The notes: generated by a model from the sequence alone, not told the origin. DNA of 7,670 nucleotides from Candidatus Omnitrophota bacterium (GCA_026387215.1 JAPLMC010000012.1:1-7670); one strand, 5' to 3'; counted from the first letter of the stretch, positions 1 to 5,442 are shown. Numbers and translations: made by a program.

Positions 1-2
1 AT

Positions 3-203
3 GCCAAGGTAAATGATTTACAGGCACAGTTAACCAACTCAGCTACACAGGCTAATGATCAAGTGGCTCTTGTCAGCAGTTTACAAAATTCTCTAAATAA
101 GGTTACCGCAGAATTAGAGAAAATAAAAACAGCGTATTCAGATCTTGAATCAAAACTAAAAGAGCAAGTTCCTGTTGATATGTTTCAGCCGGTAGTCAAT
201 TAG
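3..203 (+). CDS. C-terminal fragment of an unrecognised coiled-coil protein (5' end outside window)
   Basis: Open from the left edge in frame 3 and ending at TAG 201-203, this gives 66 residues. The fragment is rich in Q, N, K, E, S and L. Leu and other hydrophobic residues recur at about heptad spacing from residue 6 to 55 (LQAQL, LVSSLQNSL, ELEKI, DLESKL), as expected of a coiled coil. A short Pro/Val tail follows (VPVDMFQPVVN). No catalytic motif, membrane segment or family signature is visible, so no function is proposed. The same frame stays readable beyond this stop apart from stops at 219 and 237, so the gene may be a decayed or shortened version of a longer one. A strong terminator-like hairpin at 319-371 suggests it belongs to a transcription unit separate from uppS. 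Its composition matches its neighbours. Confidence 0.6.
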   Translation, partial: AKVNDLQAQLTNSATQANDQVALVSSLQNSLNKVTAELEKIKTAYSDLESKLKEQVPVDMFQPVVN

Positions 204-318
204 GCTGTTCCTGCAAAGTAGTCAATTGCTACAGTTTGAAAGCCAGAACTTGATGCACTTGATACTGAGCCTGCTATTATTTCTGTGGCGGGTGGATGTG
301 CAAAATCTTTATGGAATC

Positions 319-371
319 AAAGAAGGACGCGAATCGTGTTTGGATTAAATGCGAATTCGCGTTTTTCTTTT
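319..371 (+). terminator. Rho-independent terminator-like hairpin before the uppS cluster
   Basis: The arm acgcgaat (327-334) pairs perfectly with attcgcgt (355-362). The stem continues outward as aaagaagg (319-326) against tttttctt-type bases (363-370) with two G·U pairs, giving about 16 bp around a 20-nt loop. The T-rich run 362-371 follows the GC-rich core on the + strand, and the matching A-rich run lies upstream, so it could also work on the - strand. It would end transcription of the coiled-coil gene. A competing short palindrome, gcgaattcgc (351-360), lies within it. Confidence 0.7.
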
Positions 372-403
372 CAAATAAGCTTGTATTAAACAGGCTTATT
401 TGA
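371..403. repeat. Long perfect-type hairpin (14 bp) upstream of uppS
   Basis: Positions 371-384 (tcaaataagcttgt) pair with 390-403 (acaggcttatttga) with one T·G pair and a 5-nt loop (attaa). It starts directly after the T-run of the preceding terminator. No T-run follows it on either strand, so it does not look like a terminator itself. It may be an mRNA leader structure, a processing site or one arm of an inserted element that continues into the GC-rich block at 404-460. Confidence 0.6.
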
Positions 404-460
404 CCCTGCCTCGCGTCGAGATATTGGCTATCAGGACGCTCGGCACCGAGGCGAGCCGCC
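404..460. repeat. GC-rich palindromic block upstream of uppS
   Basis: The block is conspicuously GC-rich in an AT-rich setting and full of mutually exclusive stems. These are gcctc (408-412) with gaggc (448-452), gcgtc (413-417) with gacgc (435-439), ctcg/cgag around 410-420, ctcgg/ccgag at 439-450 with a 2-nt loop, and gctcg/cgagc at 438-456. Composition and nested symmetry suggest a short mobile palindromic (REP- or MITE-like) element or a structured leader. No open frame in it resembles a protein I know. Its copy number elsewhere in the genome cannot be seen here. Confidence 0.45.
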
Positions 461-490
461 ATAAGTATAAATAATATACAACGAGGGTAA

Positions 491-1198
491 TTGAAACATA
501 TGAATATACCCAAACACATAGCTATAATAATGGATGGCAATGGAAGGTGGGCTAAGGCTAGAGGCCTTCCTAGGGTTATGGGCCATGCTCAAGGAGTAGA
601 GGCTGTAAAAAAAATTGTAAAATCGTGCGTTAAAATAGGAGTTAAGCATCTTACACTTTATGCATTTTCAAATGAGAATTGGTCTAGGCCTGACCATGAG
701 GTAAAAGCCTTGTTTAAACTATTGGAGGATTTTATAGACAAAGAGTTTAAACTATTTCATGAAAATAAAATCAAGTTTAATATAATAGGAGAAAGACAAA
801 GGATACAGAAAGATGTCTTGGTTAAGATGGAGAATACGGAAAAAGATACTCAGGATTACAATAATCTCACGCTGAATATAGCATTGAGCTATGGAGCGAG
901 GCAGGAGATATTAAACGCTGCAAAGATTTTAGCAGAAGATGTATTGAACGCAAAAATTGGTTTATCTGAAATAGATGAAAAAATATTTTCTAGTAAACTT
1001 TATACCAAAGGACAACCTGACCCGGAGCTTTTAATACGAACAAGCGGAGAGATGCGGGTATCAAATTTTTTATTATGGCAGATCTCTTATACTGAATTTT
1101 ATGTGACTGAAACTCTTTGGCCTGATTTTGACGATAAGGAATTAAATAAAGCTATAGAAGAGTATAATAAAAGAGATAGGAGATTTGGAGGAAGATGA
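491..1198 (+). CDS. uppS: Isoprenyl transferase (undecaprenyl diphosphate synthase)
   Basis: A cytoplasmic cis-prenyltransferase that condenses IPP onto an allylic diphosphate to build undecaprenyl diphosphate, the lipid carrier for peptidoglycan and other envelope polymers. At 235 aa it is normal for the family. Signature blocks are all present: MDGNGRWA near the N terminus with the catalytic/Mg-binding Asp at residue 15, LTLYAFSNENWSRP (SxxNWxRP at 60-67), LTLNIALSYGAR, LLIRTSGE (Arg183, Glu187), RVSNFLLWQ, WPDFD and a terminal RRFGG. The start is uncertain. GAGGG at 483-487 lies only 3 nt before TTG 491, while ATG 500 would give the textbook N terminus MNIPKHIAIIMDGNG but with a 12-nt spacing. 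First gene of the cluster; cdsA begins 3 nt after its stop. frr, commonly next door upstream, is not here. Confidence 0.96.
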   Translation: MKHMNIPKHIAIIMDGNGRWAKARGLPRVMGHAQGVEAVKKIVKSCVKIGVKHLTLYAFSNENWSRPDHEVKALFKLLEDFIDKEFKLFHENKIKFNIIGERQRIQKDVLVKMENTEKDTQDYNNLTLNIALSYGARQEILNAAKILAEDVLNAKIGLSEIDEKIFSSKLYTKGQPDPELLIRTSGEMRVSNFLLWQISYTEFYVTETLWPDFDDKELNKAIEEYNKRDRRFGGR

Positions 1199-1201
1199 TA
1201 T

Positions 1202-2002
1202 ATGTTTAAACGTGCAATTACCTCGCTGATCTTGATATCTGTCATAGCTCTAAGTATATTTGTATTGCCTATATGGACATTTGGGGCAGTGGCGTCCTTA
1301 TTTGTAGGTTTTGGGCTTTGTGAATTTTTTAAGCTAAGCACAAAAAAGGTATTACCTTTAAGTTTTGCCTATGTAGGTGTTTTATCAGGAGTATTATTGC
1401 CACATATTACATATTTTTATAGACCTACAGGTGGCATATGGGAAGTAGCATTTTTCATAGTTATATTAATCACGCTTTTTATAATTCAATTTACGAGGAA
1501 AGAAAACCATGATGCAGTATCATTAATAGCAGTTACATTATTTGCTATTTTTTACATAGGATGGTTTTTTACATTTCTTGTAAAAATAAGATTTCTAGAG
1601 GACGGCCATAAATTAGTTGCGTACTTGCTTTTTGTCACAAAATCAGGAGATATTGGGGCGTATTTAGTAGGGTCTCGTTTTGGAAGACATAAACTAATAC
1701 CAAGGATAAGCCCTAATAAGTCAGTTGAAGGAGCCATAGGCGGTTTTATATTCAGCATTATCAGCGCATTTCTTAGCAGATATTATTTTCCATGGATGAG
1801 TTTCAGTTTTATACTTGTAAGCGGCGTTCTCATAGGTATATTCGCTCAGCTTGGGGACCTGGCTGAAAGCCTTATTAAGAGAGATTATGAAGTAAAGGAT
1901 TCAGGCACTTCTTTGCCTGGTCTTGGCGGCATGCTGGATGTGATTGACAGCATACTCTTTACTGCGCCGATTTTTTATATCTGCCTAACTATTTTTAGAT
2001 AA
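1202..2002 (+). CDS. cdsA: Phosphatidate cytidylyltransferase (CDP-diglyceride synthase)
   Basis: An integral membrane enzyme that makes CDP-diacylglycerol from CTP and phosphatidic acid, the branch point of phospholipid synthesis. It has 266 aa with roughly eight hydrophobic segments and a positively charged start (MFKRA). The conserved half is clear: KSGDIGAYLVGSRFG, then HKLIPRISPNKSVEG, then the C-terminal signature at residues 223-249 (SLIKRDYEVKDSG, LPGLGG, LDVIDS). Compared with the common form of the signature (PGHGG...DR.D), His is replaced by Leu241 and Arg by Val247. I recall similar variants in other phyla, so I do not read this as loss of activity. The start is ATG with GGAGG at 1187-1191, formed by the last codons of uppS, 10 nt upstream; translational coupling to uppS is likely. 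dxr starts 8 nt after the stop. Confidence 0.95.
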   Translation: MFKRAITSLILISVIALSIFVLPIWTFGAVASLFVGFGLCEFFKLSTKKVLPLSFAYVGVLSGVLLPHITYFYRPTGGIWEVAFFIVILITLFIIQFTRKENHDAVSLIAVTLFAIFYIGWFFTFLVKIRFLEDGHKLVAYLLFVTKSGDIGAYLVGSRFGRHKLIPRISPNKSVEGAIGGFIFSIISAFLSRYYFPWMSFSFILVSGVLIGIFAQLGDLAESLIKRDYEVKDSGTSLPGLGGMLDVIDSILFTAPIFYICLTIFR

Positions 2003-2010
2003 AAAATATT

Positions 2011-3222
2011 ATGGAAAGAATAGCGGTTTTAGGTTCGACAGGATCTATAGGCACAAACGGGCTAGATGTAATAGCAAAGTTTCCAGATAGATTTAAGGTA
2101 TGCGCGTTATCAACGAATATCAATATTAAATTATTAAAGAAACAGGCAAAAATATTTAAACCGGAAGCTGTTTGTATTGCTGGCTCTTCGTCGAATCTGC
2201 GGGGATGTAATGACTACTCAGGGCAAAATTTTGCTTCATCGCGAAATGGCTGGGTTCCTGGAGATTTTAGAAAAATAAAGGTATATGAGGGCGAAGATGG
2301 GTTGTGCAGGATGTTGGAAAATTTAAAGATAGACACTGTTTTAGTGGGCATAGTAGGGTCATCCGCACTTTTACCTATATTAACGGCTTTAGACAGGGTT
2401 AAGAAAATAGCTCTTGCAAATAAAGAAGCCCTTGTTATGGCTGGTGGAATTATAATGAGCAAGGCAGTAAAAAATAAGGTGGGAGTGGTGCCTGTAGACA
2501 GTGAACATAGCGCGATATTTCAATGCATCGGAAGCGGCAATAGAAAGGATTTAAAGAAGATTTTTCTCACAGGTTCAGGTGGGCCTTTATTAAATGTGAA
2601 AAAGTCTATGTTTAAGAATATACAAGTTAAGCAGGCAATTAATCATCCTAGATGGAAGATGGGCAAAAAGATATCAGTGGATTCTGCTACAATGATGAAT
2701 AAGGGGCTGGAAGTGATTGAGGCGCATTGGCTTTTTAATATAGATATCAGTAACATAGAAATTTTAATACATCCAGAAGCAGTGGTCCACTCAATGGTGG
2801 AATTCAGAGATGGCGCAATACTTGCCCAGCTTGGCGCATGTGATATGAGGATTCCTATTCAGCACGCCCTTACGCATCCTGATAGATTTGATTCCGGAAT
2901 AAAGAGCCTGGAGTTTTCTAAGATAAAGAATCTAAGTTTTTATAACCCGGATTTTAAAAAATTTCCATGTATACGCCTGGCGTATGAAGCTGGAAAAAAG
3001 GCAGGGACGTGGCCTTCAGTGCTGAATGCGTCAAATGAAGAGGCTGTCAGAGAATTTATAGAAGGCAGAATAAAATTTATAGATATACCAATGGCTGTTG
3101 AAAAGGTTTTGGGGCTACATAAGGGCGTTAAAAATCCGGGTATAGAAGATATACTGGAAGCGGATAAATGGGCGAAGGTAAAAACCAAGGAGAGTTTTGA
3201 GTATTTTAGTTATTGTGCATGA
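2011..3222 (+). CDS. dxr: 1-deoxy-D-xylulose 5-phosphate reductoisomerase
   Basis: A cytoplasmic NADPH-dependent enzyme that converts DXP to 2-C-methyl-D-erythritol 4-phosphate, the committed step of the MEP pathway and the fosmidomycin target. The N-terminal Rossmann motif GSTGSIG is at 8-14. ANKEAL is present, as are metal ligands in VPVDSEH (Asp163, Glu165) and in MNKGLE (Glu234), the substrate loop HPRWKMG (212-218), SVDSATMMNKGLEVIEAHW, and the IHPEAVVHSM and LGACDMRIPIQHAL blocks. It has 403 aa, slightly long because residues about 58-87 form an unusual Ser/Asn/Trp/Cys-bearing stretch where relatives have a short helix. The last residues (KESFEYFSYCA) look non-native, because they are the rseP start read in another frame; the two genes overlap by 26 nt. 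ATG 2011 has no clear Shine-Dalgarno sequence, so it is probably coupled to cdsA. Confidence 0.96.
   Translation: MERIAVLGSTGSIGTNGLDVIAKFPDRFKVCALSTNINIKLLKKQAKIFKPEAVCIAGSSSNLRGCNDYSGQNFASSRNGWVPGDFRKIKVYEGEDGLCRMLENLKIDTVLVGIVGSSALLPILTALDRVKKIALANKEALVMAGGIIMSKAVKNKVGVVPVDSEHSAIFQCIGSGNRKDLKKIFLTGSGGPLLNVKKSMFKNIQVKQAINHPRWKMGKKISVDSATMMNKGLEVIEAHWLFNIDISNIEILIHPEAVVHSMVEFRDGAILAQLGACDMRIPIQHALTHPDRFDSGIKSLEFSKIKNLSFYNPDFKKFPCIRLAYEAGKKAGTWPSVLNASNEEAVREFIEGRIKFIDIPMAVEKVLGLHKGVKNPGIEDILEADKWAKVKTKESFEYFSYCA
2182..2271 (+). other. Atypical in-frame insert within dxr
   Basis: It encodes Dxr residues about 58-87 (GSSSNLRGCNDYSGQNFASS and on to DFRK). Members of the family usually have a shorter Ala/Glu/Lys-rich helix between PEAVxI and the IKVYEGEDGL strand, so roughly 10-12 residues look extra. 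The DNA contains a stem, attttgc (2228-2234) with gcgaaat (2241-2247), around a 6-nt loop, and a Gly/Cys/Trp/Asn content unlike the rest of the protein. It could be a degenerate palindromic element read in frame. Boundaries are approximate and no second copy occurs in this window. Confidence 0.35.
3188..3199 (+). promoter_or_regulatory. Ribosome binding site deciding the rseP TTG start
   Basis: AGGAG (3188-3192) lies 4 nt before TTG 3197. The frame has no ATG or GTG between the upstream in-frame stop (TAA 3179-3181) and the GTG one codon before the catalytic His. This site therefore fixes the start and supports the shortened N terminus as it stands in this sequence. Confidence 0.6.
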
Positions 3223-4252
3223 ATTTGGGCATTTTATTGTAGCGAAAAAGATGGGAGTGCGTGTTGAAAAATTTTCTATAGGGTTTGGGCCGGAGATAGC
3301 CGGTATTACAAAAGGAGATACCAGGTACTCAGTTTCTATAATACCTTTGGGGGGTTATGTAAAATTGGCAGGAGAGACAGGCTCAGAGGGGACAAAAGGA
3401 GAGAGTTGGGAATATCTTTCAAGGACGGTTTGGGAAAGAATGAAGATAATATTCGCTGGCCCTTTATTAAATTATATACTAGCGTTTTTGATTTTTTCAT
3501 TCGTGTTCATGGTTGGAAGCCCTACGTTGACTAGCAGAATAGGCAAAGTTATGCCTGGGTATCCTGCTGAATCAGCAGGGTTAAAGATGGGCGATAAAGT
3601 TTTAAATATAAACGGCAAAGATGTGGTTTACTGGGAAGATGTTACAAAGATTGTGCATATCAGTAAAAATATAGAAATGAAACTTCTTGTAGAAAGGGAT
3701 GGCGAGCAAGTGGCTTTTCTTGTTACTCCTAAATCTCAGGATATGAAAACTATACTTGGTTCCAAAAAAAATATTTCTGTAATAGGAATCGCCCCGTCCG
3801 AGGAAGTTGTATATGTAAAATACGGATTTTTGAAATCTATTTACATGGGGGCTGAAAGATTATGGACGCTGACTTATATAACATGCAAGGCTCTATGGGC
3901 GAGTATTACCGGCGCAATACCCGTAAAGGAATCCATGACAGGGCCTATAGGGATATTTTATATAACAGGCCAGGCAGCTAAGCTTGGGATAGTTTATCTA
4001 TTACAGCTAATGGGCGTATTGAGCGCATCATTAGCTATTTTTAATCTCTTGCCAGTGCCTGTTTTAGATGGCGGACATATCTTATTTCTTATAATAGAAA
4101 AATTTAGAAGAAAGCCTGTTTCTATTAAAATACAGGAGAATGTGACTCAAGTAGGCATGGGGCTTTTGATAGTTTTAATGTTGTTTGTTTTCTATAATGA
4201 TTTTAATAGGTTTGGGATTTTTGAGAAATTAACCCATTTCTGGCATAAATAG
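3197..4252 (+). CDS. rseP: RIP metalloprotease RseP (site-2 protease family), short N terminus
   Basis: An inner-membrane zinc protease of the RseP/RasP/SpoIVFB site-2 class, which cuts anti-sigma factors or signal-peptide remnants inside the membrane. The zinc motif HEFGH is at residues 8-12. GFGPE and SIIPLGGYVKLAGE follow, then a membrane segment near 85-105, a single PDZ domain at about 113-185 (IGKVMPGYPAESAGLKMGDKVLNINGK) and the second active-site motif NLLPVPVLDGGH with Asp291. At 351 aa it fits the one-PDZ subtype. Oddly, only 7 residues precede HExxH, where relatives have about 20, so the first transmembrane segment is truncated. No earlier start is possible, since an in-frame TAA lies at 3179-3181. 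TTG 3197 has a good AGGAG at 3188-3192, 4 nt upstream and inside dxr. The gene overlaps dxr by 26 nt. Confidence 0.92.
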   Translation: MSILVIVHEFGHFIVAKKMGVRVEKFSIGFGPEIAGITKGDTRYSVSIIPLGGYVKLAGETGSEGTKGESWEYLSRTVWERMKIIFAGPLLNYILAFLIFSFVFMVGSPTLTSRIGKVMPGYPAESAGLKMGDKVLNINGKDVVYWEDVTKIVHISKNIEMKLLVERDGEQVAFLVTPKSQDMKTILGSKKNISVIGIAPSEEVVYVKYGFLKSIYMGAERLWTLTYITCKALWASITGAIPVKESMTGPIGIFYITGQAAKLGIVYLLQLMGVLSASLAIFNLLPVPVLDGGHILFLIIEKFRRKPVSIKIQENVTQVGMGLLIVLMLFVFYNDFNRFGIFEKLTHFWHK

Positions 4253-4259
4253 ATTTTGA

Positions 4260-4286
4260 AAGTTGCCGTAGGCGACTTCTAAAGTC
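4260..4286 (+). other. Alternative hairpins in the rseP-ispG spacer
   Basis: aagttgcc (4260-4267) pairs with ggcgactt (4271-4278), 8 bp with one T·G and a 3-nt loop. The right arm can instead pair as gactt (4274-4278) with aagtc (4282-4286). The two stems exclude each other. No T-run follows, so it is not a classical terminator. It may be a small repeat, an RNA-processing site or a weak translational control element for ispG, whose AGGA site is at 4296-4299. Confidence 0.35.
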
Positions 4287-4307
4287 TGATAGATTAGGAT
4301 AAATAGT

Positions 4308-5375
4308 ATGACTAGTCAAATCAAGGTTGGAAATATAAAGATCGGAGACGGTGTGCCTATTAGTATCCAGTCAATGGCAAAGACTGACACAAGGGATGTT
4401 CTGGCAACTGTAAATGAAATCAGGAAATTAGAAAAAGCAGGATGTGAAATCATCAGAGTTGCTGTAAAAGATTTCGAAGCGGCAAAAGCCATAAAGGCTA
4501 TTAAAAGAAAAATAAATTTACCGCTAGTAGCAGACATACATTTTGATTATAATCTTGCCTTGAGCGCTATTGAAAACGGAGCTGATAAGATAAGGCTGAA
4601 TCCTGGAAATATTTATAAAGAGGACGAGATAAGAGAAGTAGTCCTAGCAGCTAAGAAAAGGAAGATACCTATTAGAGTGGGGGTAAACTCTGGGAGTATT
4701 AGGTCGCAAGTTGCAGGTCATCCCTCGACTTCGCTCGGGACAGGCAGGTCGCAGGTTGATAACATGGTAATATCCGTGCTTAATTATATAAAGATATTGG
4801 AGAGAATGGATTTTTACGATATAATAGTTTCATTGAAGGCATCTGATGTTATTAGCACTATAGAAGCCTATAAGCTCTTTTCAAAGAAATCAAAATATCC
4901 GCTTCATCTAGGCGTTACTGCAGCAGGAGCTATTTCAACAGGCGTTGTAAAATCATCTATAGGAATAGGTGCTTTGCTTCTGGATGGTATAGGAGATACT
5001 ATCAGAGTTTCATTGACAGGAGATCCTGTTGAAGAAGTAATAGCTGCGAAAAACATCCTTCAGGCATTAAATTTAAGAAACTTTGGCCCAGAGGTTATTT
5101 CATGTCCTACATGCGGGAGATGCCAGGTGGATTTACAGGGCATAGTCGAAAAAATAGAATCAAGCATTAAGTCGCAAAGTGCAAGTTGCATGAGGCGGGT
5201 AACAAGTTGCAAGATAGCGATTATGGGATGCGAGGTTAATGGTCCTGGAGAAGCTAAAGAGGCAGATATAGGCATTGCATGCGGCAAAGGTTCAGGGGTT
5301 ATTTTTAAGAAAGGAAAGATAGTAAAAAGAGTAAAAGAAAAGGATATTGTCAGAGAGTTATTAAAAAACATATAA
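4308..5375 (+). CDS. ispG: 4-hydroxy-3-methylbut-2-en-1-yl diphosphate synthase (GcpE), with two in-frame inserts
   Basis: The penultimate MEP-pathway enzyme, a 4Fe-4S protein that reductively opens MEcPP to HMBPP in the cytoplasm. It has 355 aa, the compact bacterial form without the extra middle domain. The TIM-barrel part shows VPISIQSMAKTDTRD, AGCEIIRVAV, PLVADIHFDYNLAL, KIRLNPGNI, PIRVGVNSGS, IIVSLKASDV, YPLHLGVTAAG and LLLDGIGDTIRVSLTGDP. The C-terminal cluster domain has CPTCGRCQVDL (Cys266, Cys269) and MGCEVNGPGE (Cys308, Glu315) as ligands. Two stretches do not fit the family: residues 132-150, in place of the usual segment after NSGS, and about 289-302, between cluster ligands, where the Cys269-Cys308 gap is about 7 longer than in E. 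coli. All key residues remain and the frame is open, so it is probably functional. ATG 4308 has AGGA 8 nt upstream. Confidence 0.96.
   Translation: MTSQIKVGNIKIGDGVPISIQSMAKTDTRDVLATVNEIRKLEKAGCEIIRVAVKDFEAAKAIKAIKRKINLPLVADIHFDYNLALSAIENGADKIRLNPGNIYKEDEIREVVLAAKKRKIPIRVGVNSGSIRSQVAGHPSTSLGTGRSQVDNMVISVLNYIKILERMDFYDIIVSLKASDVISTIEAYKLFSKKSKYPLHLGVTAAGAISTGVVKSSIGIGALLLDGIGDTIRVSLTGDPVEEVIAAKNILQALNLRNFGPEVISCPTCGRCQVDLQGIVEKIESSIKSQSASCMRRVTSCKIAIMGCEVNGPGEAKEADIGIACGKGSGVIFKKGKIVKRVKEKDIVRELLKNI
4701..4759 (+). repeat. In-frame palindromic repeat insert in ispG (RSQV...RSQV)
   Basis: It encodes residues 132-150, RSQVAGHPSTSLGTGRSQV. The flanks are near-direct repeats, aggtcgcaagttgca (4701-4715) and aggtcgcaggttga (4746-4759). 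Between them sits an imperfect palindrome at 4721-4740: tccc and ggga pair at the ends, and cga-ct-tcg forms an inner stem at 4726-4733. GC content is visibly higher than in the surrounding gene. The insert stands where IspG relatives carry a short charged segment after the GVNSGS motif. From memory, peptides like PSTSLGTG and RSQV recur in unrelated predicted proteins of environmental genomes, as expected of a mobile palindrome. I could not verify this. Confidence 0.6.
5170..5213 (+). repeat. Second in-frame repeat insert in ispG (caagttgca units)
   Basis: The 9-mer caagttgca occurs at 5182-5190 and 5203-5211 and also in the first insert at 4707-4715. The start aagtcgcaaagt (5170-5180) resembles aggtcgcaagtt at 4701. 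It encodes the stretch SQSASCMRRVTSC just before IAIMGC, where relatives have a short Lys/Leu linker. It lengthens the gap between cluster ligands Cys269 and Cys308 and adds two cysteines. Its limits are approximate. Confidence 0.5.
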
Positions 5376-5377
5376 AC

Positions 5378-5411
5378 TTGACCCCTCGACCCGATAAATC
5401 GGGGCTCGGGA
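5378..5411. repeat. Palindromic repeat in the ispG-proS spacer
   Basis: The inner perfect stem cccgat (5390-5395) and atcggg (5398-5403) has a 2-nt loop. It is enclosed by ccctcgac (5383-5390) and gctcggga (5404-5411), the same outer arms as in the ispG insert at 4722-4740 (ccctcgac and gctcggga). The two loci therefore look like relatives with different centres. It begins 3 nt after the ispG stop. No T-run follows, so it is a poor terminator candidate, although it could protect a 3' end or attenuate. Confidence 0.5.
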
Positions 5412-5442
5412 TTTGCTTAAACGAACCCTGTAATAAAAAATA

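Larger units (their letters stand above)
204..490. other. Intergenic region between the coiled-coil fragment and uppS
   Basis: About 290 nt without a convincing gene. It contains a 10-nt direct repeat (gtagtcaatt at 192-201 and 218-227), a 9-nt imperfect tandem (acttgatgc/acttgatac, 248-265), a terminator-like hairpin, a second long hairpin and a GC-rich palindromic block. The last two are listed separately. A hydrophobic reading frame of about 50 codons (196-348, frame 1) has no good ribosome binding site and ends inside the terminator loop, so I do not call it. No clean promoter for uppS is visible. The AT-rich run at 466-478 (tataaataatata) could hold a -10 box but has no matching -35. TTGACC at 400-405 has only a poor -10 (tattgg) at the right distance. 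Confidence 0.55.

Noticed and set aside
196..348. Frame-1 open stretch of about 50 codons with a hydrophobic middle (possible small membrane protein from ATG 253)
   Set aside because: No plausible Shine-Dalgarno sequence, no start near its upstream end, and its stop falls inside the terminator loop.
400..428. TTGACC (400-405) as the -35 of a uppS promoter
   Set aside because: The best -10 at normal spacing is tattgg/attggc, and the -35 lies inside a hairpin arm; too weak to call.
277..540. Minus-strand open frame of 87 codons across the uppS leader
   Set aside because: It spans the terminator, the palindromic block and the uppS start, has no ribosome binding site and resembles no family; it is a by-product of the palindromes.
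4721..4759. CRISPR-like repeat in ispG
   Set aside because: Only two short flanking repeats, in frame inside a gene, and no regular repeat-spacer series.
5060..5371. Minus-strand open frame opposite the end of ispG
   Set aside because: It lies opposite a strongly conserved coding region and has no family resemblance; a shadow frame.
5378..5406. TTGACC (5378-5383) as the -35 of a proS promoter
   Set aside because: The position 17 nt downstream is ggggct, inside the palindrome; no -10 match.
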